A stretch of DNA of 64,000 nt from Pseudomonas sp. Leaf48 (GCF_001421885.1 NZ_LMLH01000032.1:130537-194536); one strand, 5' to 3'; shown: positions 7,617-16,207, counted from the stretch's first letter. A program made the numbers and translations. Notes: a model not told the origin generated them from the letters alone.

Positions 7617-8693
7617 TCACTGCACCTGACTCATGTTCGACGGCGCAATTGCCGGCTCGTCGGTACCGCTGACCAGTGGTGCTACCGATGGCTGCTGGCG
7701 CTCGGTTTCTTCGTGCAGGAACTCGATGATCGACTGCGCAGCAGCCTGGTCAAGGCGCAGGTTGGGCATCGGGATCTTGTTGAAACGCTCGAACAGCTCC
7801 ATGGCAATCGGGTCTTTCTCGGCCAGCATGCGATCCGGTTCGCGAATCCAGCGGGTGAGCCAGGCCGGATCGCGCAGACGGGTCACGCCGATCAGATCCG
7901 GGCCGATGCTGCGCAGGCCAATGCCCTGACCGTCCAGCGGGCCCAGGCTGTGACAGGAGGCGCAACGGGTGCGGAACAGCTCTTCGCCATTGCTCGGCGG
8001 ACGGATTTCGGGAGCGTCCGCGTAGCTTTCTCCCGTGCTGGCTTGCTTCCAGTTCTGCAAGGTGTTGGCCAGTTGATCGGCGATTATCCAGGGGTTCTCG
8101 AAGGGCGAGGCTTTCATCCAGCGTCCGGTGCTCTGGTTGCCGACGATCAGGCTCAGGTTGTGATCCTTGTTGCGGCCGTTGTCGACGCCGTCGATGAACA
8201 AACCGAGCTTTTTGCGCAGATCGGTGATATCGGCAAATTCGCCGGTGAGGAACTGCCAGCCCGGCCCGATCTGAAAGCGTTGCGCATAGGCCTTGAGTAC
8301 TTCAGGTGTATCGCTCAAGGGATCGATGCTGATGGAGTAGAAAAAGATGTCCTTGCCGACACGATCGCCCAGCAGCTTCTGCACCTGGCGCAGGCGAGCG
8401 GTTTCCAGTGGGCAGGAGTCGCTGCACGAAGTGAAGATGAAGTTGATCACCACCACTTTGCCTTTGATCAGATCATCGAAGAAACGCACCTGCTGACCGT
8501 CCTGGTTGGTCAGCAGAATATTGGGGAAGTAGTCGCCCCCCCACGGGGTGGCAGACTCGGACTCAGCTTCAACAGCCGGCTCAGGTGTCGACGGCGCGCG
8601 ATTGGCGAGCAGTAGCTGGCTGGCCAGCAAACCGACCACCACAGCCAGTACCAGATGCATGCCCCAGGCTCGCGAGCGCACGTTGTTTTTCAT
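7617..8693 (-). CDS. SCO1/SenC protein fused to a cytochrome c domain
   Basis: 358 residues. An N-terminal anchor (LVLAVVVGLLASQLLLA) directs the protein to the periplasm. Residues about 50-215 form a SCO1/SenC thioredoxin-like domain: FTSCSDSCPLE carries the copper-binding or redox CxxxC, and a His follows in KDHNLSLIV. Residues about 240-340 form a class I cytochrome c: TRCASCHSLGP is the haem site, and a Met in NKIPMPNLRL is the likely sixth ligand. SCO proteins deliver copper to cytochrome oxidase or act as thiol-disulphide reductases; fusion to haem suggests electron flow. It lies between two paralogous sensor kinase genes, so I infer that it feeds a redox or copper signal to them. Start ATG 8693 follows GAGG. 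Confidence 0.85.
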   Translation of the reverse strand: MKNNVRSRAWGMHLVLAVVVGLLASQLLLANRAPSTPEPAVEAESESATPWGGDYFPNILLTNQDGQQVRFFDDLIKGKVVVINFIFTSCSDSCPLETARLRQVQKLLGDRVGKDIFFYSISIDPLSDTPEVLKAYAQRFQIGPGWQFLTGEFADITDLRKKLGLFIDGVDNGRNKDHNLSLIVGNQSTGRWMKASPFENPWIIADQLANTLQNWKQASTGESYADAPEIRPPSNGEELFRTRCASCHSLGPLDGQGIGLRSIGPDLIGVTRLRDPAWLTRWIREPDRMLAEKDPIAMELFERFNKIPMPNLRLDQAAAQSIIEFLHEETERQQPSVAPLVSGTDEPAIAPSNMSQVQ

Positions 8694-8878
8694 CACCAGC
8701 CGCCTCTACGTCATGAAGGAGGTGATGAAGGTTTTGCAAGGACCTCGCCAGATTTGCAACTAACTGACGCAGAATTATCAACTCTATTAAATTCAATAAG
8801 TTATCAATATAAACACACCATGAACCTGGAGAAAAACGGGGACTGCCCCCCGCAAATGGGGAAAGTTCACACCCAACT

Positions 8879-10324
8879 TCAGGGAACCCGCTTGAACGTC
8901 AGGCGCACAGAGGTGCCCTCACCCTCGCGACTGTCCAGGGCTACCGCACCGCCGAAACGTTCCATGATGCGTTTGACCAGCACCAGTCCGACGCCCAGTC
9001 CGCCTTGCTTGGTGGTGAAAAACGGACGGAATGCCATGCTTTGTTGCTCGTCGCTCATGCCTCTGCCGGTGTCAGTGACGACCACGCTCACAGCCTGGGC
9101 ATCGCCCGGTTCGATCTGGATGGTCAACTTACCGCCCGTCTCCATTGCTTCCATGGCATTGGCCAGCAGGCTGTTGAGGATTTGTGTCAGCTGCCCGTGC
9201 TCGCTCAGGACCATCGGCGTCTGGTCCGGCTTGAACTCCACGGTGACTTTAGCCTTGGCGATCTGCTGCTCGTAGGCCATCAGGCTGTCATGCAAGGCCG
9301 CCACCAGGTTTACCGGCTCGGGCTCGTCATTGAGCGGACGCAACGACTGCAGCAACTCCCGCACCCACATCGACATGCGATCGACCTGACCGATGATGTC
9401 GGTGATGTTCTTATGTGCCGCGCCATCGTCGAACTCCTGTGCCAGCTCGGCGCTTGAGCGGATGGTCGCCAAGGGGTTACGCAGGCTGTGGGCCACCGCC
9501 GACGACATCTCGCCCAGCACCACATAGGTTTCATTGGTGATCAATTGCTCCTGCTGTTGCGCCAGCAGTGTTGCCGCCCGTCGTACAATCCAGTACAGGC
9601 CCAGATAGATCAGGCCGCCACCCAGGGCGGTGGCCAGCCAGATCAGCACCAGGCCACGCTCCATGCGATTGATCAGGTCCTGGGGTTCTTTATAGATTTC
9701 GACCATGGCCATGACCGTCTTGCCATCGGCGTCGAACAGCGGAATGTAGTTTTCGATGAAGATGAACTGCGGGGGTACCACGAACTTCTGCTCCTTTCGC
9801 GTCTTGTCGACAGTGTGGTAGCTGGTCGACACCGCAGTCTTCAATGCGAATGCCTGTTCGAGGTCTTTATCGGTATGGATCGTGGTGCCCATCAGGGCCG
9901 GGTTGGTCGACCAGATCACCATGCGATCGGGGGCATAGATGTTGGCCAGGATCACGTCGGGCAAATGTTCGATATGGTCGAGGAATTCGCCCCGGGCACT
10001 GGCACGGGCCAGCGGGTCGACATCGGGAAAATCCTGGTCCTTGCGTGGGTCCAGCAACTCGCCCATGGTCCGCACGTTGGGGATCGACACATGTTCCACC
10101 TCGGCCGTGGCTATCGCCTGGACGAACTGCGAGGTCAACAAGGCATCGCGCTGCACACTTTCGGTGATCACGAAGCGGCTGGACACCGCCCCCAATGCCA
10201 CCGCCGCCGTGCCGATGACCGCCATGCTGATCAGCGAGAACCAGCGCAGCAGATTGAACGGCTGCTTGCGCGAGTTCAGGCGAATCTCATTTTCGGTCGG
10301 CATTGCTTTGGCAAGCGTAGTCAT
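8879..10324 (-). CDS. Membrane sensor histidine kinase B
   Basis: About 481 residues from the ATG at 10324 (GGGGAA upstream). The layout is the same as kinase A: an N-terminal helix (WFSLISMAVIGTAAVALGA), a periplasmic sensor with the shared STSYHTVDKTR segment, a second helix (ATALGGGLIYLGLYWIV), the H-box AHSLRNPLATIRSSAEL, an N-box (ILNSLLANAMEAM), DTGRGMS and GGLGVGLVLV. By eye more than half of the residues match kinase A. It is the first gene of the leftward operon, separated by about 185 bases from the SCO gene. No second regulator gene is present, so both kinases may feed the one sigma-54 regulator. Confidence 0.9.
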   Translation of the reverse strand: MTTLAKAMPTENEIRLNSRKQPFNLLRWFSLISMAVIGTAAVALGAVSSRFVITESVQRDALLTSQFVQAIATAEVEHVSIPNVRTMGELLDPRKDQDFPDVDPLARASARGEFLDHIEHLPDVILANIYAPDRMVIWSTNPALMGTTIHTDKDLEQAFALKTAVSTSYHTVDKTRKEQKFVVPPQFIFIENYIPLFDADGKTVMAMVEIYKEPQDLINRMERGLVLIWLATALGGGLIYLGLYWIVRRAATLLAQQQEQLITNETYVVLGEMSSAVAHSLRNPLATIRSSAELAQEFDDGAAHKNITDIIGQVDRMSMWVRELLQSLRPLNDEPEPVNLVAALHDSLMAYEQQIAKAKVTVEFKPDQTPMVLSEHGQLTQILNSLLANAMEAMETGGKLTIQIEPGDAQAVSVVVTDTGRGMSDEQQSMAFRPFFTTKQGGLGVGLVLVKRIMERFGGAVALDSREGEGTSVRLTFKRVP

Positions 10325-10453
10325 CGACGTGGTTCCCCGTAAACCTCCACTAGTTTTATAGCCCATTCAAGCCGGTTTGCCCGACTTTGGGTCCCCCTTC
10401 CTCACTTCCCAATCTACCCCCACGTCTGGGCGCTGTGGCCCTTTGCGCCAAGC

Positions 10454-10473
10454 GCTGGCCTATCGGCGCCAGC
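10454..10473. promoter_or_regulatory. Candidate activator site (dyad GCTGGC-N8-GCCAGC)
   Basis: A perfect 6-bp inverted repeat with an 8-base spacer, within a wider imperfect dyad bounded by TGCGC and GCGCA (10445-10478). It lies about 50 bases upstream of the -24 element, a workable position for an NtrC-type enhancer. Assignment to the neighbouring regulator is inference. Confidence 0.4.
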
Positions 10474-10521
10474 TGCGCACAGGCCCACAGGCCGGCCTCT
10501 TCACGGCTGTTTTCGCAGATT

Positions 10522-10537
10522 GGTATGGAATTTGCCG
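10522..10537 (+). promoter_or_regulatory. Sigma-54 (-24/-12) promoter
   Basis: TGGTATGGAATTTGCC. GG at 10523-10524 and GC at 10535-10536 are exactly 10 bases apart, and the -12 part is the consensus TTGC. Transcription would start near 10548, giving a leader of about 45 bases before the ATG at 10593. It sits between the sigma-54 regulator operon and the secreted-protein/curlin operon and points at the latter. Confidence 0.7.
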
Positions 10538-10592
10538 AAACCCTGCCAACTGACCCGCCCAAGGGGCAGGAACTCTGATAGAGGGAATACTC

Positions 10593-11939
10593 ATGCACCC
10601 TTTACTGTCCAAAACCACGATCGCACTGGTCGTGTCCGCTCTGGCCCAAGGCGCCGCCCACGCGGCGCTGTTTGCTGTCGACCCCGGCCCCTACCTGCCC
10701 GGCAACGGAAGTTTCGCCTCGTGGTATCAGGACACCCACGGTCGGACCCTCGATCTTTGCCTGTCCAAGGCTGTCAGTTCTCGTGTAGCGAGCGTTCCGG
10801 GTGCCCCGACCTACATGTGCAATCTGCTGCCGACGCCCGGCGTGTTTGACGACGCGCAACCGATTGTCTTCCCGACCAATTTTCCCGACGAAGCGTTCTG
10901 GTTTACCGCCGATGGCGCCATCGTCGATGCGGCCAGGGGCATCGACCTGACCTACGTCTCGGCCATCGAGGCCGCATTCGCTGCCGAAGAACCCGTCGAG
11001 GGTGACCAGGTCAGCTTTGCCCGCATCCGCATTCGCGTCGACGTGCCCACCGCTGGCACCTACGTGATTACCCATCCCTACGGTGTCGAGGTATTCAACA
11101 TCGACACCCCCGGGCAGCGCGCAATCAACATGACCCGGGACATCGGCATCGGCTCGCCGAAAACCTACGACGGCGCACTCAAGGGCGATATCGGCCCGTT
11201 CCTGCGCAGCGTCAATGGCCCATACACCGAGACCAACCCGCTCACCGGCGCGGCCGAACAATTCGTCGGCGACCCGAACCTCGCGGAGGCCGTCACCGGC
11301 AGTCCGTTCAATACCAACTACGTGCGCATCGAAGGCCCCAATGGCATCGACTTGCGCACTGACGTCTTCGCCGTCTCCGGCAAGCTGTCGACCGTGGTCC
11401 GGCCGACGCCGATCATCGCCGAGCGCAGCACCTACTCGCGCAAGGCCGGTGAGAGCGCACCGGTGGCCCAGCAGGATGTGTTCGTCATGGCCCCCCCTGC
11501 GCCGGCCACCGTGATCCTGGCCAGCAACAGCCCGGTACTGAACCTGACCGAGGCCAACTCCACCGGCCACTGGTATGCCCAGTCGCCGAGCAATCCGACA
11601 TTGCCAAGCACGTTGCAAGTGACCGCCGACAACCACCTGGCCATCGCCAGCAGCACGCCGACCACCTTGCCTATGCCCCTGACTGACCTGGTGGTGATTT
11701 CAAGTGCCGAATACAAACTCAGCACCGGGCAAATCACCGTGATCGCCTCGACCAGCGATGAAACCTCGCCACCGGTGCTCACCGCCACCTCAGACACAGG
11801 GATCGCCATCGGCGCCTTGAGTGGGGACGGTGCGGTGAAAAGCCTCAGCACCGGCATCACACCGATTCCGCCAGCCAAGGTTCGGGTGTCGTCATCCAAT
11901 GGCGGCAGCGACACCGAAGAAGTGGTCATCGTGCAATGA
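10593..11939 (+). CDS. Secreted protein, paralogue of the next gene's N-terminal half
   Basis: 448 residues. A signal peptide runs to about residue 26 (ALAQGAAHA). The mature protein opens with FAVDPGPYLP, then WYQDTHGRTLDLC, and contains TAGTYVITHPYGVE, INMTRDIGIGSP, GPFLRSVNGPYTE and EQFVGDPN. All of these recur at the same spacing in the product at 11975-14209, so the two share a domain of about 280 residues of unknown function. The C-terminal 150 residues are Thr/Ser/Val-rich and probably beta-sandwich. RBS AGAGGG. It is the first gene downstream of the sigma-54 promoter, and the four rightward genes probably form an operon. A surface or extracellular structural role is inferred. Confidence 0.8.
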   Translation: MHPLLSKTTIALVVSALAQGAAHAALFAVDPGPYLPGNGSFASWYQDTHGRTLDLCLSKAVSSRVASVPGAPTYMCNLLPTPGVFDDAQPIVFPTNFPDEAFWFTADGAIVDAARGIDLTYVSAIEAAFAAEEPVEGDQVSFARIRIRVDVPTAGTYVITHPYGVEVFNIDTPGQRAINMTRDIGIGSPKTYDGALKGDIGPFLRSVNGPYTETNPLTGAAEQFVGDPNLAEAVTGSPFNTNYVRIEGPNGIDLRTDVFAVSGKLSTVVRPTPIIAERSTYSRKAGESAPVAQQDVFVMAPPAPATVILASNSPVLNLTEANSTGHWYAQSPSNPTLPSTLQVTADNHLAIASSTPTTLPMPLTDLVVISSAEYKLSTGQITVIASTSDETSPPVLTATSDTGIAIGALSGDGAVKSLSTGITPIPPAKVRVSSSNGGSDTEEVVIVQ

Positions 11940-11974
11940 ACGCTCACATGCCCAGATCCTCATCAGGAGGCATC

Positions 11975-14209
11975 ATGAACAATTGGCCACGCCTGGCGCT
12001 CAACGCCCTGGGATTGACTCTGTCGCTGTCCGGCAGCGCGTTCGCGCAACTGGCCGCCGTCGACCCGGGCCCTTACACCTTTGCCACGGGCAAATACCCC
12101 ATGTGGTATCAGGACAATAACCAGATGAAGCTGGAACTGTGCCAATCCCGGGCAGCCAGCTCGAGGGTACCGGCCAGCGTACCACCGGCCTACATGTGCA
12201 CCTTGCTGGCGGAACCGGGCATCTACGACGACGCCCAGCCGATGATTTTCCCGGACAACTGGCCGCCGGAAGCGTTCTGGTTCCTCGCCGAGACCAGCAT
12301 CAACAACAACGCGGCAGGCTATGGCCTGGACGTCTACGTGGCCGGCATTGAAGCGGCATTCGCCTCGGAAAACCCTGTCGATGGCGACCAGCAAAGCTTC
12401 GCCAGGATCCGCCTGCGGGTGAACGTACCCACCGCCGGCACCTACACCATCACCCACCCCTATGGTGTGGAAACGGTCAACGTCACGACCCCGGGACGCC
12501 GGGCCATCAATATCACCCGAGATATCGGCATCGGCGCGCCGGGCAATTTCAGCGGTGTATTGACCGGTGCGATCGGGCCATTCCTTAAAAGTGTCAACGG
12601 CCCCTACACCGAAGTGAATCCGGACACCGGTGCCATCGAAACCTTCGTCGGCGATCCGAACCTCACTGAAGCGGTCACCGGCAGCCCGAACAACACCAAC
12701 TTCGTGCGCATCCAGGGGCCGGCCGGGACCATCCAGACCAACCTGTTCACCCTGTCCGGCAAGGTGCACGACAACCGTGCGCAGACGCCGGTGGAAATCA
12801 GCCGTGCCTCCTACCGTCGTACCGCGGCGGGCGCCGGCGCCGGTACCCGGGTCGAAGTTTTCGCCAAAGCGGCCAACGGCTCGGCCCTGTGCTTCCGCGA
12901 ATCCGTCGCCCTCGTCCCCGGACCGCCTCCAGCGCCGTGCCAGACAACCATGGTGGGCGACAACACTGGACAGTTCTTCGCCCATCACTTGTTTACCGGC
13001 AGCGTGCCTCCGGTCGTTGTGGTGACCGCCACCAACCCGGCCGGTACCACTCGACCTACATCGGTGTCGAGCAAACTCTCGGACGTGGTGAAAATCCAGA
13101 CCGCTCGCTACAACTGGAGCAATCACAGCCTGCTGATCGAAGCCACCTCCACTGATGAAGTGGTCGTACCAGACATGGTCGCCCAAGGCTACGGGCGTCT
13201 GTCGAAGAGCGGCACGCTGCAACGCTTGACCGTCTCCGACCTGCCTCAGCCACCGGCTACTGTCACCATCAAGTCTGCCGCCGGCGGCAGTGATACCGAG
13301 CCGGTCGTGGTACTCGGCACGGCGCCGGACTCTGGTGAGAACCAGCGGCCGATTGCTGTTGCCGATGTTGGCAGCACCACCTTTGGCGTGCCGGTCACCC
13401 TCAATCTGTTGGCCAACGACAGCGATCCGGACAACGACGCGCCACTGAGCGTTACGGCTCTGACGCAACCGGCCGCAGGCCAGGGCACCGTGGCATTGGC
13501 TGTCAACAATGTGATCTATACCCCGCCGGCCGTGGTCAACGCACCGCTGACCACGACCTTCACCTACAAGGTCCAGGACGCAAAAGGTCTGGTCTCGACC
13601 GACGCGGCGACCGTAACCATCACCGTTGCGCCGAACCGGCCACCGGTGGCTGTCGCCGACGCTATCGCTACCCAGGGTGTACCGGTGACGATCAACGTGT
13701 TGGGTAACGATTCCGATCCGGAAGGCAACGTACCGCTGGCGGTCGCCAGCGTCACCCAGCCAGCGATAGGGCGCGGCACGGTCAGCACCAACGGCACGAC
13801 CGTCACCTACACCCCACCGGCAGTGGTCCTGTTGCCGTTCACCACGACCTTCACCTATATCGCCCGGGACAGCTCCGGCGTCCAGTCGGCACCGGCCACG
13901 GTCACGGTACAGGTCTCGCCACCACTGGTACTGGAAGTCTTCAACGTAACGGCGGCCACGGTCACCGCCCGTGCCGGCAACCGCTTTACCTGGAACTTCA
14001 CCGGTACCTCGTCGACGATCCCCGGCAACACGGTCACCGTCCAGGTCACCACACCGGCCGGGCTGGTCACTCTGGGCACCGCCGGCGTGGCGATTACCGG
14101 GCGATGGACCCTGAACGTCACCAACTTGACCGCGCCATCGGTCAACCCGACGGCCACCATCCGTTCAACCCCGGGCTCGGTGCGCAACGTCTCCGTCACC
14201 GTGCAGTAA
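11975..14209 (+). CDS. Secreted multidomain protein with cadherin/Ig-like repeats
   Basis: 744 residues from the ATG at 11975, which follows AGGAGG by 4 bases; an ATG at 11936 overlapping the previous stop is less likely. The signal peptide ends GSAFA. Residues about 25-310 match the preceding protein (AVDPGPY, WYQDNNQMKLELC, GTYTITHPYGVE, GDPNLTEAVTG). Two repeats of about 95 residues follow near residues 455-640, each with NRPPVAVAD, a VNVLGNDSDPE type turn, VTQPA..GTV and FTYKV-like strands. These are the Big_9/tandem-cadherin-like folds of large adhesins and extracellular proteins; the acidic DSDPD turns may bind calcium. A final all-beta domain ends the chain. No sorting or autotransporter domain is seen. 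Confidence 0.82.
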   Translation: MNNWPRLALNALGLTLSLSGSAFAQLAAVDPGPYTFATGKYPMWYQDNNQMKLELCQSRAASSRVPASVPPAYMCTLLAEPGIYDDAQPMIFPDNWPPEAFWFLAETSINNNAAGYGLDVYVAGIEAAFASENPVDGDQQSFARIRLRVNVPTAGTYTITHPYGVETVNVTTPGRRAINITRDIGIGAPGNFSGVLTGAIGPFLKSVNGPYTEVNPDTGAIETFVGDPNLTEAVTGSPNNTNFVRIQGPAGTIQTNLFTLSGKVHDNRAQTPVEISRASYRRTAAGAGAGTRVEVFAKAANGSALCFRESVALVPGPPPAPCQTTMVGDNTGQFFAHHLFTGSVPPVVVVTATNPAGTTRPTSVSSKLSDVVKIQTARYNWSNHSLLIEATSTDEVVVPDMVAQGYGRLSKSGTLQRLTVSDLPQPPATVTIKSAAGGSDTEPVVVLGTAPDSGENQRPIAVADVGSTTFGVPVTLNLLANDSDPDNDAPLSVTALTQPAAGQGTVALAVNNVIYTPPAVVNAPLTTTFTYKVQDAKGLVSTDAATVTITVAPNRPPVAVADAIATQGVPVTINVLGNDSDPEGNVPLAVASVTQPAIGRGTVSTNGTTVTYTPPAVVLLPFTTTFTYIARDSSGVQSAPATVTVQVSPPLVLEVFNVTAATVTARAGNRFTWNFTGTSSTIPGNTVTVQVTTPAGLVTLGTAGVAITGRWTLNVTNLTAPSVNPTATIRSTPGSVRNVSVTVQ

Positions 14210-14217
14210 TCGCTCGT

Positions 14218-14242
14218 CCCACTGGCCGGTTCAGCCAGTGGG
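14218..14242 (+). other. Intercistronic hairpin
   Basis: CCCACTGGC pairs perfectly with GCCAGTGGG across a 7-base loop. It lies between the large secreted protein and the curlin genes and has no T tract, so it looks like an mRNA-stability or partial-attenuation structure rather than a full terminator. Confidence 0.5.
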
Positions 14243-14269
14243 GCAAGCCTTCGACTCAAGGACTTGACC

Positions 14270-14731
14270 ATGAAAACGTCGACCGCCGCCCTGCTCTGCC
14301 TGCTTGTGCTCTGCAGCAGCACAGGCGTGCGTGCCGATGACCTGATGGAAAACGACGACCTGGGCCCGGGTGGCGATCTCGGTGAGTTGCCACCACCGGT
14401 TGGCCAGCACGCGCTGATCGACCAGAACGGCCAGGCCAACATCGCCTTGTTGCAACAGAACGGCCAGTCATTGCTCGGCACCATCGTGCAGTCGGGCAGC
14501 AATCAGGAGGCTTACATCCTGCAACAAGGCAGCGACCTGATGGCAATGATCAATCAGCAAGGTTCGGGCAATAACGCCTCTATCACTCAGACCGGTAGCC
14601 ACAACCGTGCGCAGATATCCCAGAACGGCAACAACAACGACGCCAGCATCGACCAGGCGGGTTCGGGGCTGCAAGGCGCCGTAACCCAGTCCGGGAACGG
14701 CATGAGCGTTTCGGTCAAACAATATCGTTAA
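14270..14731 (+). CDS. Curlin-repeat protein, CsgB-like minor subunit
   Basis: 153 residues from the ATG at 14270 (AAGGA upstream). The signal peptide ends GVRA. After an acidic linker come about five imperfect curlin repeats of roughly 22 residues (ALIDQNGQANIALLQQNG, ASITQTGSHNRAQISQNG). The Gln-x-Gly-x4-Asn-x-Ala pattern forms the beta-arch stack in curli. The last repeat is altered and ends GMSVSVKQYR, resembling the basic, surface-anchoring end of E. coli CsgB, so I call it nucleator-like. It lies 27 bases before the longer curlin gene. No csgC, D, E, F or G gene is within the window, so its exporter is not identified. Confidence 0.82.
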   Translation: MKTSTAALLCLLVLCSSTGVRADDLMENDDLGPGGDLGELPPPVGQHALIDQNGQANIALLQQNGQSLLGTIVQSGSNQEAYILQQGSDLMAMINQQGSGNNASITQTGSHNRAQISQNGNNNDASIDQAGSGLQGAVTQSGNGMSVSVKQYR

Positions 14732-14758
14732 AGCACTGCACCACTTGGAGGTTTCATC

Positions 14759-16207
14759 ATGTTCAAACTGACGCCCCTTACCGCCGCCATCCTAGTCATT
14801 GTCAGTGCCCAGGCACTGGCAGACGACAGTGTGTCCAACCAGACCCAACTCGGTGATGCCAACATCGCCAATGTGAAACAGACCCTGGCACCGCTCAGCA
14901 CCGCCAACCAGCAGCAAGACGGTGAAGGTAACGATGCGGCCAGCGTACAAGACACCGCCACCGGCGCCATCAGCCAGAACCAGGTCGGCAGCTTCAACGC
15001 CGGCTACGCCGAGCAGTTGTTCGATAGCGGCAGCCAGATAATCCAACTGCAGAGCGGTACCTTCAACGGCACCCACGCCAGCCAGTCGATCGGCCTTGGC
15101 GCCAGCGAATCGCTGCAGCAACAGGACGGCAACGGCAACTTCTCGCTGGTCTACCAGGACAGCCAGGACGGCACATCCGCCAAGTCTTTCCAACAAGGTG
15201 ACGCCAACGAAATCTACATCGAGCAAACAGTCAACGGCATCGCCAACACTGCGACAGTCACCCAGCTTGGCAATGAAAACTACGGTGCGGCCGAACAGGT
15301 GACGCAAAACGGTGGCCAGATCACGATCGACCAGACCGGCGACGGCAACTATGCCTACGGCGACCAGCGCAACGGTATAGGCGGCAACGTAAACATCAAC
15401 CAGGCGGGCAACCTCAACGGCACCGAAGTCTGGCAAGAAACCCAGCTCGCCAGCCAGACCGCTATCAGGCAGCAGGGTGACAGCAACGAAACCGTGGTTG
15501 ACCAGAGCTTCGGCGAAAACAACCTTACGACCGTGCTGCAAGTCGGCGACCTCAATGCCATCTATGCCGACCAGTTCGACTCGGTCGGCTCGACCGTGGC
15601 CCTGTACCAACAGGGCACCAGCAACGTCCACTTCACCTATCAGAGTGGCGACAGTCACGTGCTCACTGCCAACTCGGTGGGCACCGGCAACACGGTCCTG
15701 GCCAGCAACTGGAAGGGTGAACAAAAAGGCGGCCAGTTCGGCAGCAACCAGCGTGCGACCATCAATCAGAACGGCACCAACAACACCGCCAACTTCACCC
15801 AGAATGGCACCAGCAACCTCGTGACCACCAACCAGAACGGCACCGGCAACAAAACCACCATCAGCCAGGCAGATTCCTACAACGAGCTGTATTTCGACCA
15901 GAACGGCAGCGACAACATCCTCATCTCCGACCAGCGCGGAGACCTCAACCTGGCCATGGGCAGCACCACCGGCGATCGCAACACCAGCAGCTTCGATCAG
16001 TCGGGCAGCAGCAACCGTGCGTATACCGAGCAGCAGTACGGCAGCGACAACCTGATCAGCGTCAAACAGGCTGACACCATGAACGTCGCCTATGTAACCC
16101 AGGGCGGTACCGGCAACACCACCAGCATCGACCAAAGCGGCATGACCCAGACGGCCACCGTGCAGCAGTTTGGTGCGGCTAACCAGGCGACGGTGTTGCA
16201 GCAATAA
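14759..16207 (+). CDS. Long curlin-repeat protein, CsgA-like amyloid subunit
   Basis: 482 residues from the ATG at 14759 (TTGGAGG upstream). The signal peptide ends SAQALA. Almost all of the mature chain is about twenty degenerate curlin repeats with Gln-x-Gly-x-x-Asn spacing, for example NQRATINQNGTNNTANFTQ and TTISQADSYNELYFDQ. Composition is rich in Gln, Asn, Gly, Ser and Thr, with few charged residues and no cysteine. E. coli CsgA has about five repeats in 151 residues, so this is roughly three times longer. It is expected to be secreted unfolded and to polymerise on the cell surface, nucleated by the upstream CsgB-like protein. It is the last gene before a strong terminator. Confidence 0.85.
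   Translation: MFKLTPLTAAILVIVSAQALADDSVSNQTQLGDANIANVKQTLAPLSTANQQQDGEGNDAASVQDTATGAISQNQVGSFNAGYAEQLFDSGSQIIQLQSGTFNGTHASQSIGLGASESLQQQDGNGNFSLVYQDSQDGTSAKSFQQGDANEIYIEQTVNGIANTATVTQLGNENYGAAEQVTQNGGQITIDQTGDGNYAYGDQRNGIGGNVNINQAGNLNGTEVWQETQLASQTAIRQQGDSNETVVDQSFGENNLTTVLQVGDLNAIYADQFDSVGSTVALYQQGTSNVHFTYQSGDSHVLTANSVGTGNTVLASNWKGEQKGGQFGSNQRATINQNGTNNTANFTQNGTSNLVTTNQNGTGNKTTISQADSYNELYFDQNGSDNILISDQRGDLNLAMGSTTGDRNTSSFDQSGSSNRAYTEQQYGSDNLISVKQADTMNVAYVTQGGTGNTTSIDQSGMTQTATVQQFGAANQATVLQQ

Noticed and set aside
10602..11636. 344-codon open frame on the minus strand opposite the first secreted protein gene
   Set aside because: It lacks a ribosome binding site and known motifs, while the plus-strand frame has a signal peptide and a paralogue.
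11963..13468. 501-codon minus-strand frame opposite the cadherin-like gene
   Set aside because: Arg/Gly/His-rich shadow frame with no family features.
14792..16204. 470-codon open frame on the minus strand opposite the long curlin gene
   Set aside because: It follows from the repeat's base composition; the plus strand has a signal peptide and curlin repeats.
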